A DNA stretch of 13,027 nucleotides, from NCBI GenBank assembly GCA_013816325.1, contig JACDEP010000053.1:1-13027 (forward strand), read 5' to 3'. Position numbers and translations under genes: made by a program. The stretch comes from Methylotenera sp. Lineage in GTDB: Bacteria; Pseudomonadota; Gammaproteobacteria; Burkholderiales; Methylophilaceae. The notes under the pieces were generated by a model. The model was given only the letters and a program-made list of their open reading frames with translations, did not search any database and was not told the origin of the DNA. Shown here one piece after another: positions 1-8,511 of the stretch (the stretch's first letter is position 1; every line of letters begins with the position of its first letter).

Positions 1-91
1 TGAATATCCACAATGTCTCCCAGCTGTAATCACTTGACCTGCATATTATCGCCACCCGCAGCGATTAACAAGTGTTTTGCTATTTGCGTTA
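1..91. other. Left-edge stretch with no assignable gene
   Basis: These bases lie downstream of the TetR-type gene, which reads leftward. Plus-strand frame 2 is open from the edge to a TGA at 35-37 and could be the last eleven codons of a gene entering from the left. On the minus strand a GGGAG sits five bases before a GTG at 11-9, which could be the start of another leftward gene. Both are too short to test. I see no terminator hairpin with a T-run after the TetR stop. Confidence 0.4.
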
Positions 92-709
92 TTATTTTCT
101 GCGTAAATTAATGTGGGATTTAATCAAGTCTGTCGCTTGAAAACGGAATTTGCTACCGTCAAAGTCTTTTACCCACATATGCAGGAGTCCGCTGAAGAAT
201 AAATGTGTATCTAATGCCAATACGCGTGGGGAGTGAGAGCCTGCAAGTAAATCTTGAGCCTTCGCACGCTCATAAGCCAGTTGGATTTTTTCGGTAATAT
301 TCGAACAATTGCTCAGTATTTGTTGCAATACGGTGGCGAATTCATCTACATATTCGCACTTAATCATCATAATTTCATATGTTTGTTGCATTTGCGTGTT
401 TTCATTGAGCTCAGTAATGGTGTCACACAGACTATTTTCGATTTGCGTAAGTGGGTCATCCTTGTTTTCAACTGTCAGTGTGTCATCCATACGGTCCATT
501 AAGGGTAAGAAAACCTGGTCGCGTATCGCATGAAAAATCTCAGTTTTATTTTTGAAGTGCCAGTAAACAGCACCACGTGTTACATCTGCCTTTGTGGCGA
601 TATGCTCCAATGTAGAACGGCTCACGCCGCGCGCAAGGAATACAGCGCGAGCCGCATCGATAATGCCTTGCCGTGTCAGTTCTGCATCTTCTTTAGTTTT
701 TCTTACCAT
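92..709 (-). CDS. AcrR-like TetR-family transcriptional repressor of the efflux operon
   Basis: A 205-aa TetR-family repressor, the usual length for the family. The N-terminus (MVRKTK, then TRQGIIDAA) and the recognition-helix region TRGAVYWHFKNK (residues 44-55) closely resemble AcrR/TtgR/MexR-type TetR regulators of RND pumps; the helix-turn-helix covers roughly residues 30-52. The rest is the helical ligand-binding and dimerisation domain, where drugs or other pump substrates would bind and release DNA. The start ATG (709-707) has GAG about 9 bases upstream. It is transcribed divergently from the adaptor-pump-channel operon, and the shared region holds palindromes resembling the E. coli AcrR box, so it probably represses the pump and itself. 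The family assignment is secure; the inducing ligand cannot be read from sequence. Confidence 0.93.
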   Translation of the reverse strand: MVRKTKEDAELTRQGIIDAARAVFLARGVSRSTLEHIATKADVTRGAVYWHFKNKTEIFHAIRDQVFLPLMDRMDDTLTVENKDDPLTQIENSLCDTITELNENTQMQQTYEIMMIKCEYVDEFATVLQQILSNCSNITEKIQLAYERAKAQDLLAGSHSPRVLALDTHLFFSGLLHMWVKDFDGSKFRFQATDLIKSHINLRRK

Positions 710-782
710 TTACGTTCTCAATTTATTGCAACTTAATCCCTGTATGAATACCCAATAATTTTTCATGTTTTAATTAAAATTA

Positions 783-810
783 TTTACATACATTCTTGTT
801 TGTATATAAT
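783..810 (+). promoter_or_regulatory. Sigma-70 promoter of the efflux operon
   Basis: A -35 box TTTACA (783-788, 5 of 6 consensus) and a perfect -10 box TATAAT (805-810) are separated by 16 bases. Transcription would start near 817, giving a leader of about 110 bases before the adaptor start codon at 926. The two boxes and their spacer lie inside or beside the palindromes expected to bind the divergent TetR-type repressor. Confidence 0.72.
785..808. promoter_or_regulatory. AcrR-box-like operator over the promoter spacer
   Basis: An imperfect 24-base palindrome begins TACATACATT and ends TGTATATA. Compared from memory with the 24-bp E. coli AcrR inverted repeat (TACATACATT...ATGTATGTA), 19 of 24 positions agree. 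It covers the end of the -35 box, the whole spacer and most of the -10 box, so repressor binding would block RNA polymerase directly. The arms TACATACA and TGTATATA are inverted with one mismatch. The binding protein is inferred to be the product of 92-709. Confidence 0.68.
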
Positions 811-811
811 A

Positions 812-831
812 TACATTCAATCGTGAATGTA
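812..831. promoter_or_regulatory. Second operator-like perfect inverted repeat at the transcription start
   Basis: TACATTCA and TGAATGTA form a perfect 8-bp inverted repeat around a 4-base spacer (ATCG), covering the predicted transcription start near 817. The ACATT/AATGT cores match those of the neighbouring AcrR-like palindrome. It may be a second repressor site, or the two sites may bind two dimers cooperatively. Confidence 0.55.
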
Positions 832-925
832 AGCAAGTGCTTTTACGCTATTTAGCCTCATTAAAAACCGTAAAATATCCTGAAAAATTAGAAACATAGC
901 GAAATTTAAGATAATGGAGCCATCA

Positions 926-2149
926 ATGGTAGTTACTATAAAACAACAGCAACAAAAATATATTTCCAGTACTGGAATAAGAATATTCACTACCAAATTG
1001 GCAGCTGTGGCCTTGATTACTAGTTTACTTTTAACAGGATGTGGTAAAAAATCCGATGAGAATGTCGCTGCGCAAATGCTTGCAATGCCAGTTAGCGTAG
1101 TCGAAATGCAACCTACAACTGTACCGATCAGTGCCGAAGCGGTTGCGCAAACTGAAGGTGCTAAAGAAGTTGAAGTTCGCCCACGTGTTGGTGGCATTTT
1201 ACTTAAAAAATTATTTGAAGAAGGTGAACCAATCAAAACTGGTCAGGCCATGTTCCTGATCGACCCGGCTCCATTCCAGATTGCCCTATCTCAAGCCAAA
1301 GCGCAACTTGCACAACAAAGAGCCCGTGTTGAACAGACCCGTCGTGAAGCAGACCGCTTGAAAGGTTTGTTAACTACGCAATCTATCAGCCAACGGGAAT
1401 ATGACAATGCTACCTCTGAAAATGCCGTGGCTGTTGCCACCGTACAGCAGGGTGATGCAATGGTGCGTGAGGCTGAACTTAACTTATCTTATACCACGGT
1501 AACAGCACCTTCTAGTGGCGTTGCTGGCCGTTTTCTGTTTTCAGAAGGTGCATTGGTTGCACCTAATACTAGCTTGCTGACTACTGTTGTACAGATATCA
1601 CCAATCTGGGTGCGTTTCAGTTTTTCTGACTCTGAAATTGCTTCATTGGGCGGGCGTATCAATGAAGGCAACGTGAAAAAAGTAACGCTACTATTGCCTG
1701 ACGGTACCGAATATAAACACCAAGGTAAACTAAATTTCGCCGCCAGCCAGTTCGACCCAGCGCTGGGTACGCAGCAATTACGTGCTACGTTTGACAATGC
1801 AGACCATAAATTATTGCCAGGCCAATTTGTGCGTGCCCGGGTCACTACGGGCACTCGTGATGGCGTTTTCTTGGTACCGCAAACGGCTGTACTCACTGGC
1901 GACCAAGGTAAATTTGTCTATGTGGTCGAAACAAAAGAGGGTAAAACTGCCGCTTCAGTACGCCCGATACAAGAGGGTGGCTGGCAAGGTACTAATTGGG
2001 TGATTCTTAGTGGTTTGAAAACGGGCGATAAAGTCATTGCTGACAATCTGATTAAAGTGCGTCCAGGTTCGCCTGTCGACCCGCATCCTTTAGAAGCAGC
2101 CCCAGGCGCAGCTCCCGCTGAAGCTGCTGACAAACAAGTCGCTAAATAA
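926..2149 (+). CDS. RND efflux periplasmic adaptor lipoprotein (AcrA/MexA type)
   Basis: Membrane-fusion protein that bridges the inner-membrane pump and the outer-membrane channel. I place the start at ATG 926 because GGAG (916-919) lies six bases upstream; an in-frame ATG at 914 would add four residues but has only a poor AAG upstream. From 926 the protein has 407 aa. A signal peptide ends in the lipobox LLTGC (Cys39), predicting lipid anchoring; the residues after it, GKK, resemble MexA. Then follow a biotinyl/lipoyl half (VRPRVGG, residues 84-90), a helical hairpin rich in Ala, Gln and Arg (about 110-185), the second lipoyl half (TVTAPSSGVAG), the beta-barrel region (PIWVRFSFS) and the membrane-proximal domain (PGQFVRARV, FLVPQTAV). 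The C-terminal tail is rich in Ala and Pro. It is the first gene of the operon, 18 bases before the pump gene. Confidence 0.94.
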   Translation: MVVTIKQQQQKYISSTGIRIFTTKLAAVALITSLLLTGCGKKSDENVAAQMLAMPVSVVEMQPTTVPISAEAVAQTEGAKEVEVRPRVGGILLKKLFEEGEPIKTGQAMFLIDPAPFQIALSQAKAQLAQQRARVEQTRREADRLKGLLTTQSISQREYDNATSENAVAVATVQQGDAMVREAELNLSYTTVTAPSSGVAGRFLFSEGALVAPNTSLLTTVVQISPIWVRFSFSDSEIASLGGRINEGNVKKVTLLLPDGTEYKHQGKLNFAASQFDPALGTQQLRATFDNADHKLLPGQFVRARVTTGTRDGVFLVPQTAVLTGDQGKFVYVVETKEGKTAASVRPIQEGGWQGTNWVILSGLKTGDKVIADNLIKVRPGSPVDPHPLEAAPGAAPAEAADKQVAK

Positions 2150-2167
2150 GCTAAGGATTAAGAGATT

Positions 2168-5100
2168 ATGACCAAGTTCTTTATCACAAGGCCTATTTTT
2201 GCCTCTGTATTATCCATCATCATCGTGTTAGCAGGACTAGCTGCGGCATTCAAGTTGCCCGTCGCTCAATATCCACAGATTGCGCCACCCACTGTTACCA
2301 TTACGGCTAACTACCCTGGTGCGAGTGCTGAGACACTTTCAAAAACCGTAGCAGCGCCTATTGAAGAGCAGCTAAGTGGTGTGGACAATCTCTTATACTT
2401 CAACTCCAGTGCCGACTCTAGCGGTACGCTAGTAATTACCGCTACATTTGAAGTTGGCACCAATGCCGACCAAGCGACATTCAACGTCAGTAACCGCGTA
2501 AACATCGCCACGCCGCGCTTGCCAGATGAGGTGCGCCGTAACGGATTAGTAGTGCAGAAAAAATCTAATGACATCTTGTTGGTGGTGATGCTGACATCAG
2601 ACGATAAAAAACACGATCGTTTATTCTTAAGCAATTACACTACGTTGAATTTGCTGGATGAGATTAAGCGCGTAAAAGGTGTAGGTGATGCGCTGATATT
2701 TGGCGGCCAAGATTACGCCATGCGTATCTGGTTACGTCCAGACCGCATGGCGCAGCTTGGCGTGAGCACTAGTGATATTGCCGCTGCTATCAATGCGCAA
2801 AATAATCAGTATGCAGCCGGTAAAATTGGCCAGGACCCTGCACCTGCGGACCAGAAGCTAGTGTATACCGTGATTGCCAAAGGCCGTTTGGCTGACCCTG
2901 CGCAATTCGGCAACATTATTATTAAAGCCGATGGCCCACGTGGCGTACTGTATCTTAAAGATGTAGCCCGTGTAGAATTGGGTGCACAAAGCTATAACGT
3001 TACTTCTGCGTTGGACGGTCAGCCGGGAGTGGCGATACCTATCTTTTTGCAGACTGGCGCAAATGCCTTAGATACTGCAAATGGCATCAAGGAAAAAATG
3101 GAAGAGCTTAAGGCGCGTTTTCCAGCTGGCGTAAAATACACTATTCCTTATGACACTAGTGATTTCGTCAAAGCGACGATCAAAGAGGTATTCCATACCT
3201 TTGCTGAAGCGCTTGTATTGGTCGTGCTGGTAGTGTTCCTGTTCTTGCAGAACTGGCGTGCTACGTTAATTCCTCTCATCGCAGTGCCGATTTCATTGAT
3301 TGGTACTTTTGCAGGATTGTACCTGTTTGGTTTCTCTATCAATTTATTAACCTTATTCGCGATGATTCTGGCGATTGGTATCGTAGTAGATGATGCCATT
3401 GTAGTGCTGGAAAATACTGAACGGTTGATGACTGAAGAGGGTTTAGACCCCTTGCATGCTGCGGCCAAATCTATCAGCCAGGTAGCTGGTGCGGTAGTTG
3501 CGATTGTATTAGTGCTTTGTGCCGTGTTCGTCCCTGTGGCTTTCCTTGGAGGTATCGCTGGTCAGCTGTATAGACAGTTTGCGGTAACGGTCGCCATTGC
3601 TGTGGTGATTTCAGGCGTGGTTGCATTGACGTTAACACCAGCACTTTGCGCAATGATTTTAAAAAGGTCGCATCATGAAAATCGTTTTTTCAAAGCCTTT
3701 AATAAAGGCTTTGGCAAAATGACTAATCTATATACCAATACCGTGAGTTTAACTTTACAGCATAAATTTATTGGCAGCATCGCGTTTGTAGGCATTATCC
3801 TAATTATGATTGTGTTGGTACGCATGGTGCCGGGCAGCTTTGTACCTGCGGAAGACCAGGGTTATGTAGTGACGGTCGTTGTAATGCCGGATGGCGCGAC
3901 ATTAAACCGTACAACCAAAACCACAGAGAACGTTCGTGCAGCGATTGCAAAAGACCCAGCAGTGGCATTTGAGTTTGCAGTGAATGGTTTTGAGTTGCTT
4001 ACGGGGGCCAATAAGACTAATGCGGGAACGATGTTCGTAAGGATGACTGATTGGAATGACCGTAAAACGACGGCTGATCAAATGGTGGGTAAGTTAGGCG
4101 GTATAGGCATGAGCCAACCTGATGGCTTAGCGTTTGCGGTAAACCCACCAGCCATTCGCGGTTTAGGTTCTGCCGGCGGTTTTGAAGTTTATGTACAGAG
4201 CAAGCGCGAAACAGATGCAGTGAAGCTTGCAGCCGTAATGAATAATTTCATGGATGCAATGAAGAAAGAACCGCAGCTGACTGGTATCAATACATTTTTC
4301 CGTCCTACGGTGCCACAGTTGTTCATCGAGGTGGATGAAGCAAAAGCGATTTCACAGAACGTAAAAATCGCGGATATCTACACCACGCTGCAAAGCACCA
4401 TGGGTTCGTTCTACGTTAATGACTTTAACCGCAGTGGCCGTACCTACCGTGTGCAACTGCAGGCAGAACCGGAGTTCAGGATGAAACCTGAAGATTTAGG
4501 CAAGGTATATGTACGAAGCCAGCCTACTGCGGCAAGTCCACAAGGCAATATGATTCCGCTTTCTGCCTTAAGCAAAGTTAGCAATATCGTAGGTGCTGAA
4601 CAGTTGGAGCGCTATAACGGTCTGCTGTCAGGCAAGATATTCGGTAGTGGTGCGCCTGGCGTGAGTTCTGGCGATGCGATTAAAGCGGTGGAAAGAATCG
4701 CTAAGGAAAACTTGCCTGATGGTTACCAAATGGCTTGGACAGCACAAGCTTACCAAGAAAAACGTACTGGTTCAGCGGCTATATTTGCGTTTGGTTTCGC
4801 TATTATTATGGTGTTCTTGATTTTAGCTGCACAGTTTGAAACCTGGGCGTTGCCGTTAGCGGTAATTATGGCAGTGCCATTTGCCTTGGCGGGTGCATTC
4901 CTAGCGGTGTTATTCAGGGGTATGCCAAATGATATCTACTTCCAAATTGGCTTGATTACATTAATTGGGCTTGCAGCGAAAAATGCGATTCTGATTGTAG
5001 AGTTCGCTACGCAGAAAATGGAAGAGGGCATGCCAGTAGCTGAAGCTGCATTAGCCGCCGCTAAGTTAAGGTTTAGACCCATTGTCATGACTTCTATGGC

Positions 5101-5356
5101 GTTCGTGTTGGGTATTGTGCCGCTGGTCATTGCTACGGGGGCCGGTGCTGCGGCCCGTCGCTCTATGGGTACAGGTGTTTTTGGCGGCATGATATTGGCG
5201 ACATTTGTGGCAACGATATTCATTCCACTGTTCTTCACATGGTTAACTAAAAAACATGTCGATAGACACCATCACGATATTCTGCCGATGGAAGAGCACC
5301 CACAATCTAACTCTCAAAAAGGCCAGTCAGAGAATAATAGTAAGGAACCGGTATGA
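2168..5356 (+). CDS. RND multidrug efflux pump, HAE1 family inner-membrane transporter (AcrB/MexF type)
   Basis: Proton-driven, trimeric inner-membrane pump exporting hydrophobic or amphiphilic compounds through the adaptor and channel encoded on either side. At 1062 aa it has full family length. It opens with the typical FFITRPIFASVLSIII first membrane helix and LPVAQYPQIAPP. Two periplasmic porter regions alternate with two sets of membrane helices (about 340-500 and 870-1035). The proton-relay residues are present: the Asp pair in GIVVDDAIVVLEN (408-409), Lys938 in AAKNAILIVEFA, and an Arg in LRFRPIVMTS (about 970). The family marker PADFETWALPL-like segment reads AAQFETWALPL. Many stretches recall MexF and its relatives as much as AcrB. 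The C-terminal tail is hydrophilic and contains five His within about 17 residues. AAGGA about ten bases and AGAG three bases before ATG provide a ribosome site. Its TGA overlaps the next gene's ATG. Substrates cannot be read from sequence. Confidence 0.96.
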   Translation: MTKFFITRPIFASVLSIIIVLAGLAAAFKLPVAQYPQIAPPTVTITANYPGASAETLSKTVAAPIEEQLSGVDNLLYFNSSADSSGTLVITATFEVGTNADQATFNVSNRVNIATPRLPDEVRRNGLVVQKKSNDILLVVMLTSDDKKHDRLFLSNYTTLNLLDEIKRVKGVGDALIFGGQDYAMRIWLRPDRMAQLGVSTSDIAAAINAQNNQYAAGKIGQDPAPADQKLVYTVIAKGRLADPAQFGNIIIKADGPRGVLYLKDVARVELGAQSYNVTSALDGQPGVAIPIFLQTGANALDTANGIKEKMEELKARFPAGVKYTIPYDTSDFVKATIKEVFHTFAEALVLVVLVVFLFLQNWRATLIPLIAVPISLIGTFAGLYLFGFSINLLTLFAMILAIGIVVDDAIVVLENTERLMTEEGLDPLHAAAKSISQVAGAVVAIVLVLCAVFVPVAFLGGIAGQLYRQFAVTVAIAVVISGVVALTLTPALCAMILKRSHHENRFFKAFNKGFGKMTNLYTNTVSLTLQHKFIGSIAFVGIILIMIVLVRMVPGSFVPAEDQGYVVTVVVMPDGATLNRTTKTTENVRAAIAKDPAVAFEFAVNGFELLTGANKTNAGTMFVRMTDWNDRKTTADQMVGKLGGIGMSQPDGLAFAVNPPAIRGLGSAGGFEVYVQSKRETDAVKLAAVMNNFMDAMKKEPQLTGINTFFRPTVPQLFIEVDEAKAISQNVKIADIYTTLQSTMGSFYVNDFNRSGRTYRVQLQAEPEFRMKPEDLGKVYVRSQPTAASPQGNMIPLSALSKVSNIVGAEQLERYNGLLSGKIFGSGAPGVSSGDAIKAVERIAKENLPDGYQMAWTAQAYQEKRTGSAAIFAFGFAIIMVFLILAAQFETWALPLAVIMAVPFALAGAFLAVLFRGMPNDIYFQIGLITLIGLAAKNAILIVEFATQKMEEGMPVAEAALAAAKLRFRPIVMTSMAFVLGIVPLVIATGAGAAARRSMGTGVFGGMILATFVATIFIPLFFTWLTKKHVDRHHHDILPMEEHPQSNSQKGQSENNSKEPV

Positions 5357-6831
5357 TGCCGCAACAGAAATCTAGTTTAAATTTAAGTATGAAGCTTGTG
5401 TCATTGGCAGTTGCAGCGGTGTTGCTGGCAGGTTGCCAATCGATCTGGCCAGACTACTTGCGCCCGAAAGTTGATGTGCCTGCGCAATATACGGAGCAGG
5501 CTGGTCAAATTGATCAAGAAAATTCCCAAGTCATCAATAACTGGTGGACGTTGTATCAAGACCCAATATTGAATGATTTGGTGAACAAAGCATTGCAAAA
5601 TAATACCGATATCAAATTAGCGGTTGCGCGTATTGAGGAAGCTGATGCATTTATGCGTGAAGTAGGCACTGCATTGCTGCCACAAGTGGATTTAGACGCT
5701 TCAGGTAACAGGACACGAGTGACAGAAGCGGGTGCTAATCCCATATTCAGTGGTAATCCACGCAATAATTTCAATGTGAATTTGAATACCTCATTTGAAA
5801 TCGACTTCTGGGGCAAGCTACGCCGCGCTAAGGAGGCGGCCCGTGCTACGGCCTTATCCACTCGCTATGCTAAAGATACCGTGACTTTGTCTTTATCAAG
5901 CTTGGTAGCCAGTAATTATCTGGTCCTATGCAGCCTGGATTCACAAATAGCCATTACGCAAGATAACTTGAAAACCCGTGAAGAAAGTTTGGGTTTGACC
6001 AAGCGCCGTTTAGAAGGCGGTGTTGCTTCTGCCTTAGATGTGCATCAGGCCGAAGTGGCCAGTGCTAGCCTAAGCGCGCAATTGGCTGACTTAAATAGGC
6101 TTAGGTCATTGAATTTGCATCAATTGGCTGTATTAACTGGTACGCTGGACCTGAATTTAGCAGCGGCTGATATTAAAGCATTACCTGTCCCACCTGTGCC
6201 ACCGGCGGGTCTGCCTTCAAGTTTAATGGAAGCGCGTCCTGATGTACGTCAAGCAGAGGAATTGATGGTGGCAGCCAATGCCAATATCGGCGTGGCTAAA
6301 GCAGCGCTTTATCCAAGCATTTCACTTACTGCTGGTTTTGGGGGTGAAAGCGTAGAGCTGGGGGATATCTTGAAATCAGCGGCGCGTATTTGGACTGGTG
6401 GTTTAAGTTTGAATCTGCCGATATTTGATTCCGGCAGATTGAATGCTCGTGTCGATCAGGCAAGTGCAAGGCAGAAACAGGTTCTGGCCAGTTATGAAGG
6501 TTCAGTGCAAAACGCTTTCAGGGAAGTGAATGACGCCTTGGTGAACCTGCGTCAAAATGCCGAACGTGAAGCAGCGCTTTATCGTGGACAAGAAGCTGCG
6601 AGAAAAGCAATGGAGGTTTCGGATAATCGCTATAAATCAGGCTACTCAGCTTACCTTGATGTACTGGATGCACAGCGTGTGTATAACGATACTGCCTTAG
6701 CCTATATACAAAGTCGCCAGGCACGGTTGGTGGCGAGTGTTGAGCTATTCAAAGCGTTAGGTGGAGGCTGGAAACCTGATGTGGCGGAAACGGAGTCTAA
6801 TATGCAGGGTGTAAAAACTAGCGATAAATAG
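5353..6831 (+). CDS. RND efflux outer-membrane lipoprotein, NodT/OprM family
   Basis: Outer-membrane channel of the tripartite pump; trimers of this TolC-like family form a beta-barrel and a long periplasmic helical tunnel. At 492 aa it has normal length. The signal peptide ends in LLAGC (Cys28), with Gln next, consistent with outer-membrane lipidation. Family signatures include WPDYLRPKVDVPAQY after the lipobox, NNWWTLYQDPILNDLV, SFEIDFWGKLRRAKEAA and the second-repeat segment EARPDVRQAEELMVAANANIGVAKAALYPSISL written here in part. The gene overlaps the pump gene by four bases (ATGA), with AGGA six bases upstream, implying translational coupling. Met2 and Met13 are alternative starts; Met13 would give a shorter, more typical signal peptide but has a poor ribosome site. 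Its stop codon is only three bases from the stop of the convergent gene. Confidence 0.95.
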   Translation: MMPQQKSSLNLSMKLVSLAVAAVLLAGCQSIWPDYLRPKVDVPAQYTEQAGQIDQENSQVINNWWTLYQDPILNDLVNKALQNNTDIKLAVARIEEADAFMREVGTALLPQVDLDASGNRTRVTEAGANPIFSGNPRNNFNVNLNTSFEIDFWGKLRRAKEAARATALSTRYAKDTVTLSLSSLVASNYLVLCSLDSQIAITQDNLKTREESLGLTKRRLEGGVASALDVHQAEVASASLSAQLADLNRLRSLNLHQLAVLTGTLDLNLAAADIKALPVPPVPPAGLPSSLMEARPDVRQAEELMVAANANIGVAKAALYPSISLTAGFGGESVELGDILKSAARIWTGGLSLNLPIFDSGRLNARVDQASARQKQVLASYEGSVQNAFREVNDALVNLRQNAEREAALYRGQEAARKAMEVSDNRYKSGYSAYLDVLDAQRVYNDTALAYIQSRQARLVASVELFKALGGGWKPDVAETESNMQGVKTSDK

Positions 6832-6841
6832 AAATTATTTA
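6825..6841. repeat. AT-only inverted repeat spanning two convergent stop codons
   Basis: TAAATA (6825-6830) and TATTTA (6836-6841) are perfect inverted arms around a 5-base loop. They contain the last bases of the channel gene, its TAG stop and the TAA stop of the convergent gene. A T5 run follows on the plus strand at 6846-6850. The stem is all A/T, so it would be a weak terminator at best, but there is no other room for one between the genes. Confidence 0.3.
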
Positions 6842-8511
6842 ACCATTTTTCCGATGTCTTGGGAATAGACCACACGAATCCAGTCCTCGTGCCGTTCCAG
6901 GGTGTCGGTGAATTTCACTGTCATTTCCGCACCCAAGATATTTAGTTGGAACACATCAGAACTATTATATTGTATCCGCGGTACGATCAATGTCTCGCCG
7001 GTAGATACGCCAAACTCTTCAGGCAAGAATAGGCAGGTGAATTTAGAAGTGCTGCTGGAGAAGTCGGCAGATATATCGTCAGTATTGTTAACGCTTCCGC
7101 GCAGTTTTAATGCACTCATGCTGGCATTTTTAGCCTCTACACAAAATGCATTACGGCTTAGGACTTCAACACCGATCTGTAATTCATTCCCCGCAGCAGG
7201 CTTAATACTACGAATCACCCCTACGCGGGTGCCATATTTCTGTTCTTTTAATGAAACGCCGACCATCATACCAAGGCTGACTTCATTAGCCTGTTTACTG
7301 ATATGCATGCCGATACCTTTACTGCTTTCATCAATGATATTGGAATAGCCCGCACCCAAATCCACATAAATAATATTGGGTTCAGCACGACCTTTTACTA
7401 CATAGTGCGAGGCGAGTCGTTCTTCAAAAGACTTTTCGCCTTGGTAAGTTTTCTCTCCGCGCTGTACTTGTAGGTTTTCATATTGCTTGATCTGGTAGCA
7501 GGTATCTACAAATCCATAAGAGGTTGTAGCGGATTTTACTGTTTTGGTCCGCTCTTCATTCCGGCGTTGACGTTTGTAATCGCTCCGGGACCATTCGGTA
7601 CGCAATACGTCAAGCGTAGGCACAAAGTATTTATTACATGAGAACTCTTCCATAGCCAGTTGTTTGGGGGAGATATTGAACTCCAGTGCGGAGGCGCATA
7701 GTTCGATTTTTGAATTAATCGAATCGAAACACCAGTAGCGATAACTATCTGCCGGTTTGAAATTACGAATGCGTTTAGCCGGTACATTATTAACGGTGTC
7801 TACATAAAACAAATGCCTTTTTTCATCGTAAGTACTCTCAATGACCACTTTAGAAGCCCACCTATGAAGCATTTTACTGACCAGCTCAATCTGCTGGCGC
7901 TTGAAGCTTAAACTTTCTAGGCTACCCAGCATACATACCTGAATATAGGCAATAGTGATTGTTGTAGATGGCTGGTCGTCATAAATCTGCACAGCTTGTT
8001 CTAATAAGAACTGATTCTCGGCGATTTTATATAACTGGGAAATCTGCAACCACACGCTAGCTGGGGCACTGTTGTAGGTGTAATAGCGCCATTTGATCAT
8101 TTGCGTAGCGCGGTTAATAGCACGTGCTAACATCAGCAGTAGACATGGATGGCTATCTTTACCGAAATTTTCGATGATCGCGAGATAAATCAGGAACATC
8201 TGGCGGTGATATAGGAACACAGAACTGGTGAGACGTTCTTCTAATTCAATACCGATATTTTCTATGGTGATGTATTGATTGGTGACTCTTTCGACAATTG
8301 TGTGTGTTTTTTCGTCAATAGAAAAAAGCGCTTGCAGGAATAACTCATCCTTGAATACGTTATTTTTGAGTTCATTATTTAACTGCTGCGCGCTGTATTC
8401 AATCGCGGAAATATCATCCATGTCCTGCAATGCCAGCGTCCACGGGAAGGCATTTACTCCTTGGAGGGCTTGTGGCTTGCTGAAGATTTTTTTGAGAAGG
8501 CGCATTTTCAT
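6835..8511 (-). CDS. PilZ-like domain protein with helical N-terminal half (paralogue 1)
   Basis: I do not recognise this 558-aa protein by name. No signal peptide or membrane helix is evident, so it is probably cytoplasmic. Residues 30-300 look alpha-helical, with motifs shared with its neighbour at 8741-10381: YHRQ (101-104), KWR (140-142), VWLQ (153-156), then FYVD and AKRIRNFKP (235-253). Next comes EWSRSDYKRQRRNEER, containing RxxxR (R317-R321), an insert of about 70 residues, and DESSKG (D394, S396, G399), matching the PilZ DxSxxG motif. Strands follow (RVGVIRSIKP, LQIGVEVLSR), typical of a PilZ barrel. A last beta-rich module (residues 490-550) begins FTCLFLPEEFGVSTGETL. A c-di-GMP role is inference only, because the two motifs lie much farther apart than in standard PilZ domains. 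No Shine-Dalgarno is visible before ATG 8511 or the alternative Met3. It lies 229 bases downstream of its paralogue, same strand. Confidence 0.82.
   Translation of the reverse strand: MKMRLLKKIFSKPQALQGVNAFPWTLALQDMDDISAIEYSAQQLNNELKNNVFKDELFLQALFSIDEKTHTIVERVTNQYITIENIGIELEERLTSSVFLYHRQMFLIYLAIIENFGKDSHPCLLLMLARAINRATQMIKWRYYTYNSAPASVWLQISQLYKIAENQFLLEQAVQIYDDQPSTTITIAYIQVCMLGSLESLSFKRQQIELVSKMLHRWASKVVIESTYDEKRHLFYVDTVNNVPAKRIRNFKPADSYRYWCFDSINSKIELCASALEFNISPKQLAMEEFSCNKYFVPTLDVLRTEWSRSDYKRQRRNEERTKTVKSATTSYGFVDTCYQIKQYENLQVQRGEKTYQGEKSFEERLASHYVVKGRAEPNIIYVDLGAGYSNIIDESSKGIGMHISKQANEVSLGMMVGVSLKEQKYGTRVGVIRSIKPAAGNELQIGVEVLSRNAFCVEAKNASMSALKLRGSVNNTDDISADFSSSTSKFTCLFLPEEFGVSTGETLIVPRIQYNSSDVFQLNILGAEMTVKFTDTLERHEDWIRVVYSQDIGKMVK

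Noticed and set aside
254..736. Several plus-strand open frames of 68-82 aa opposite the TetR-type gene
   Set aside because: They overlap a convincing TetR coding sequence in antisense, have no recognisable domain and no clear ribosome sites.
817..1236. 139-aa open frame on the minus strand over the promoter and adaptor start
   Set aside because: It lies antisense to the adaptor gene and runs through the palindromic operator region; it has no family features, so it is a shadow frame.
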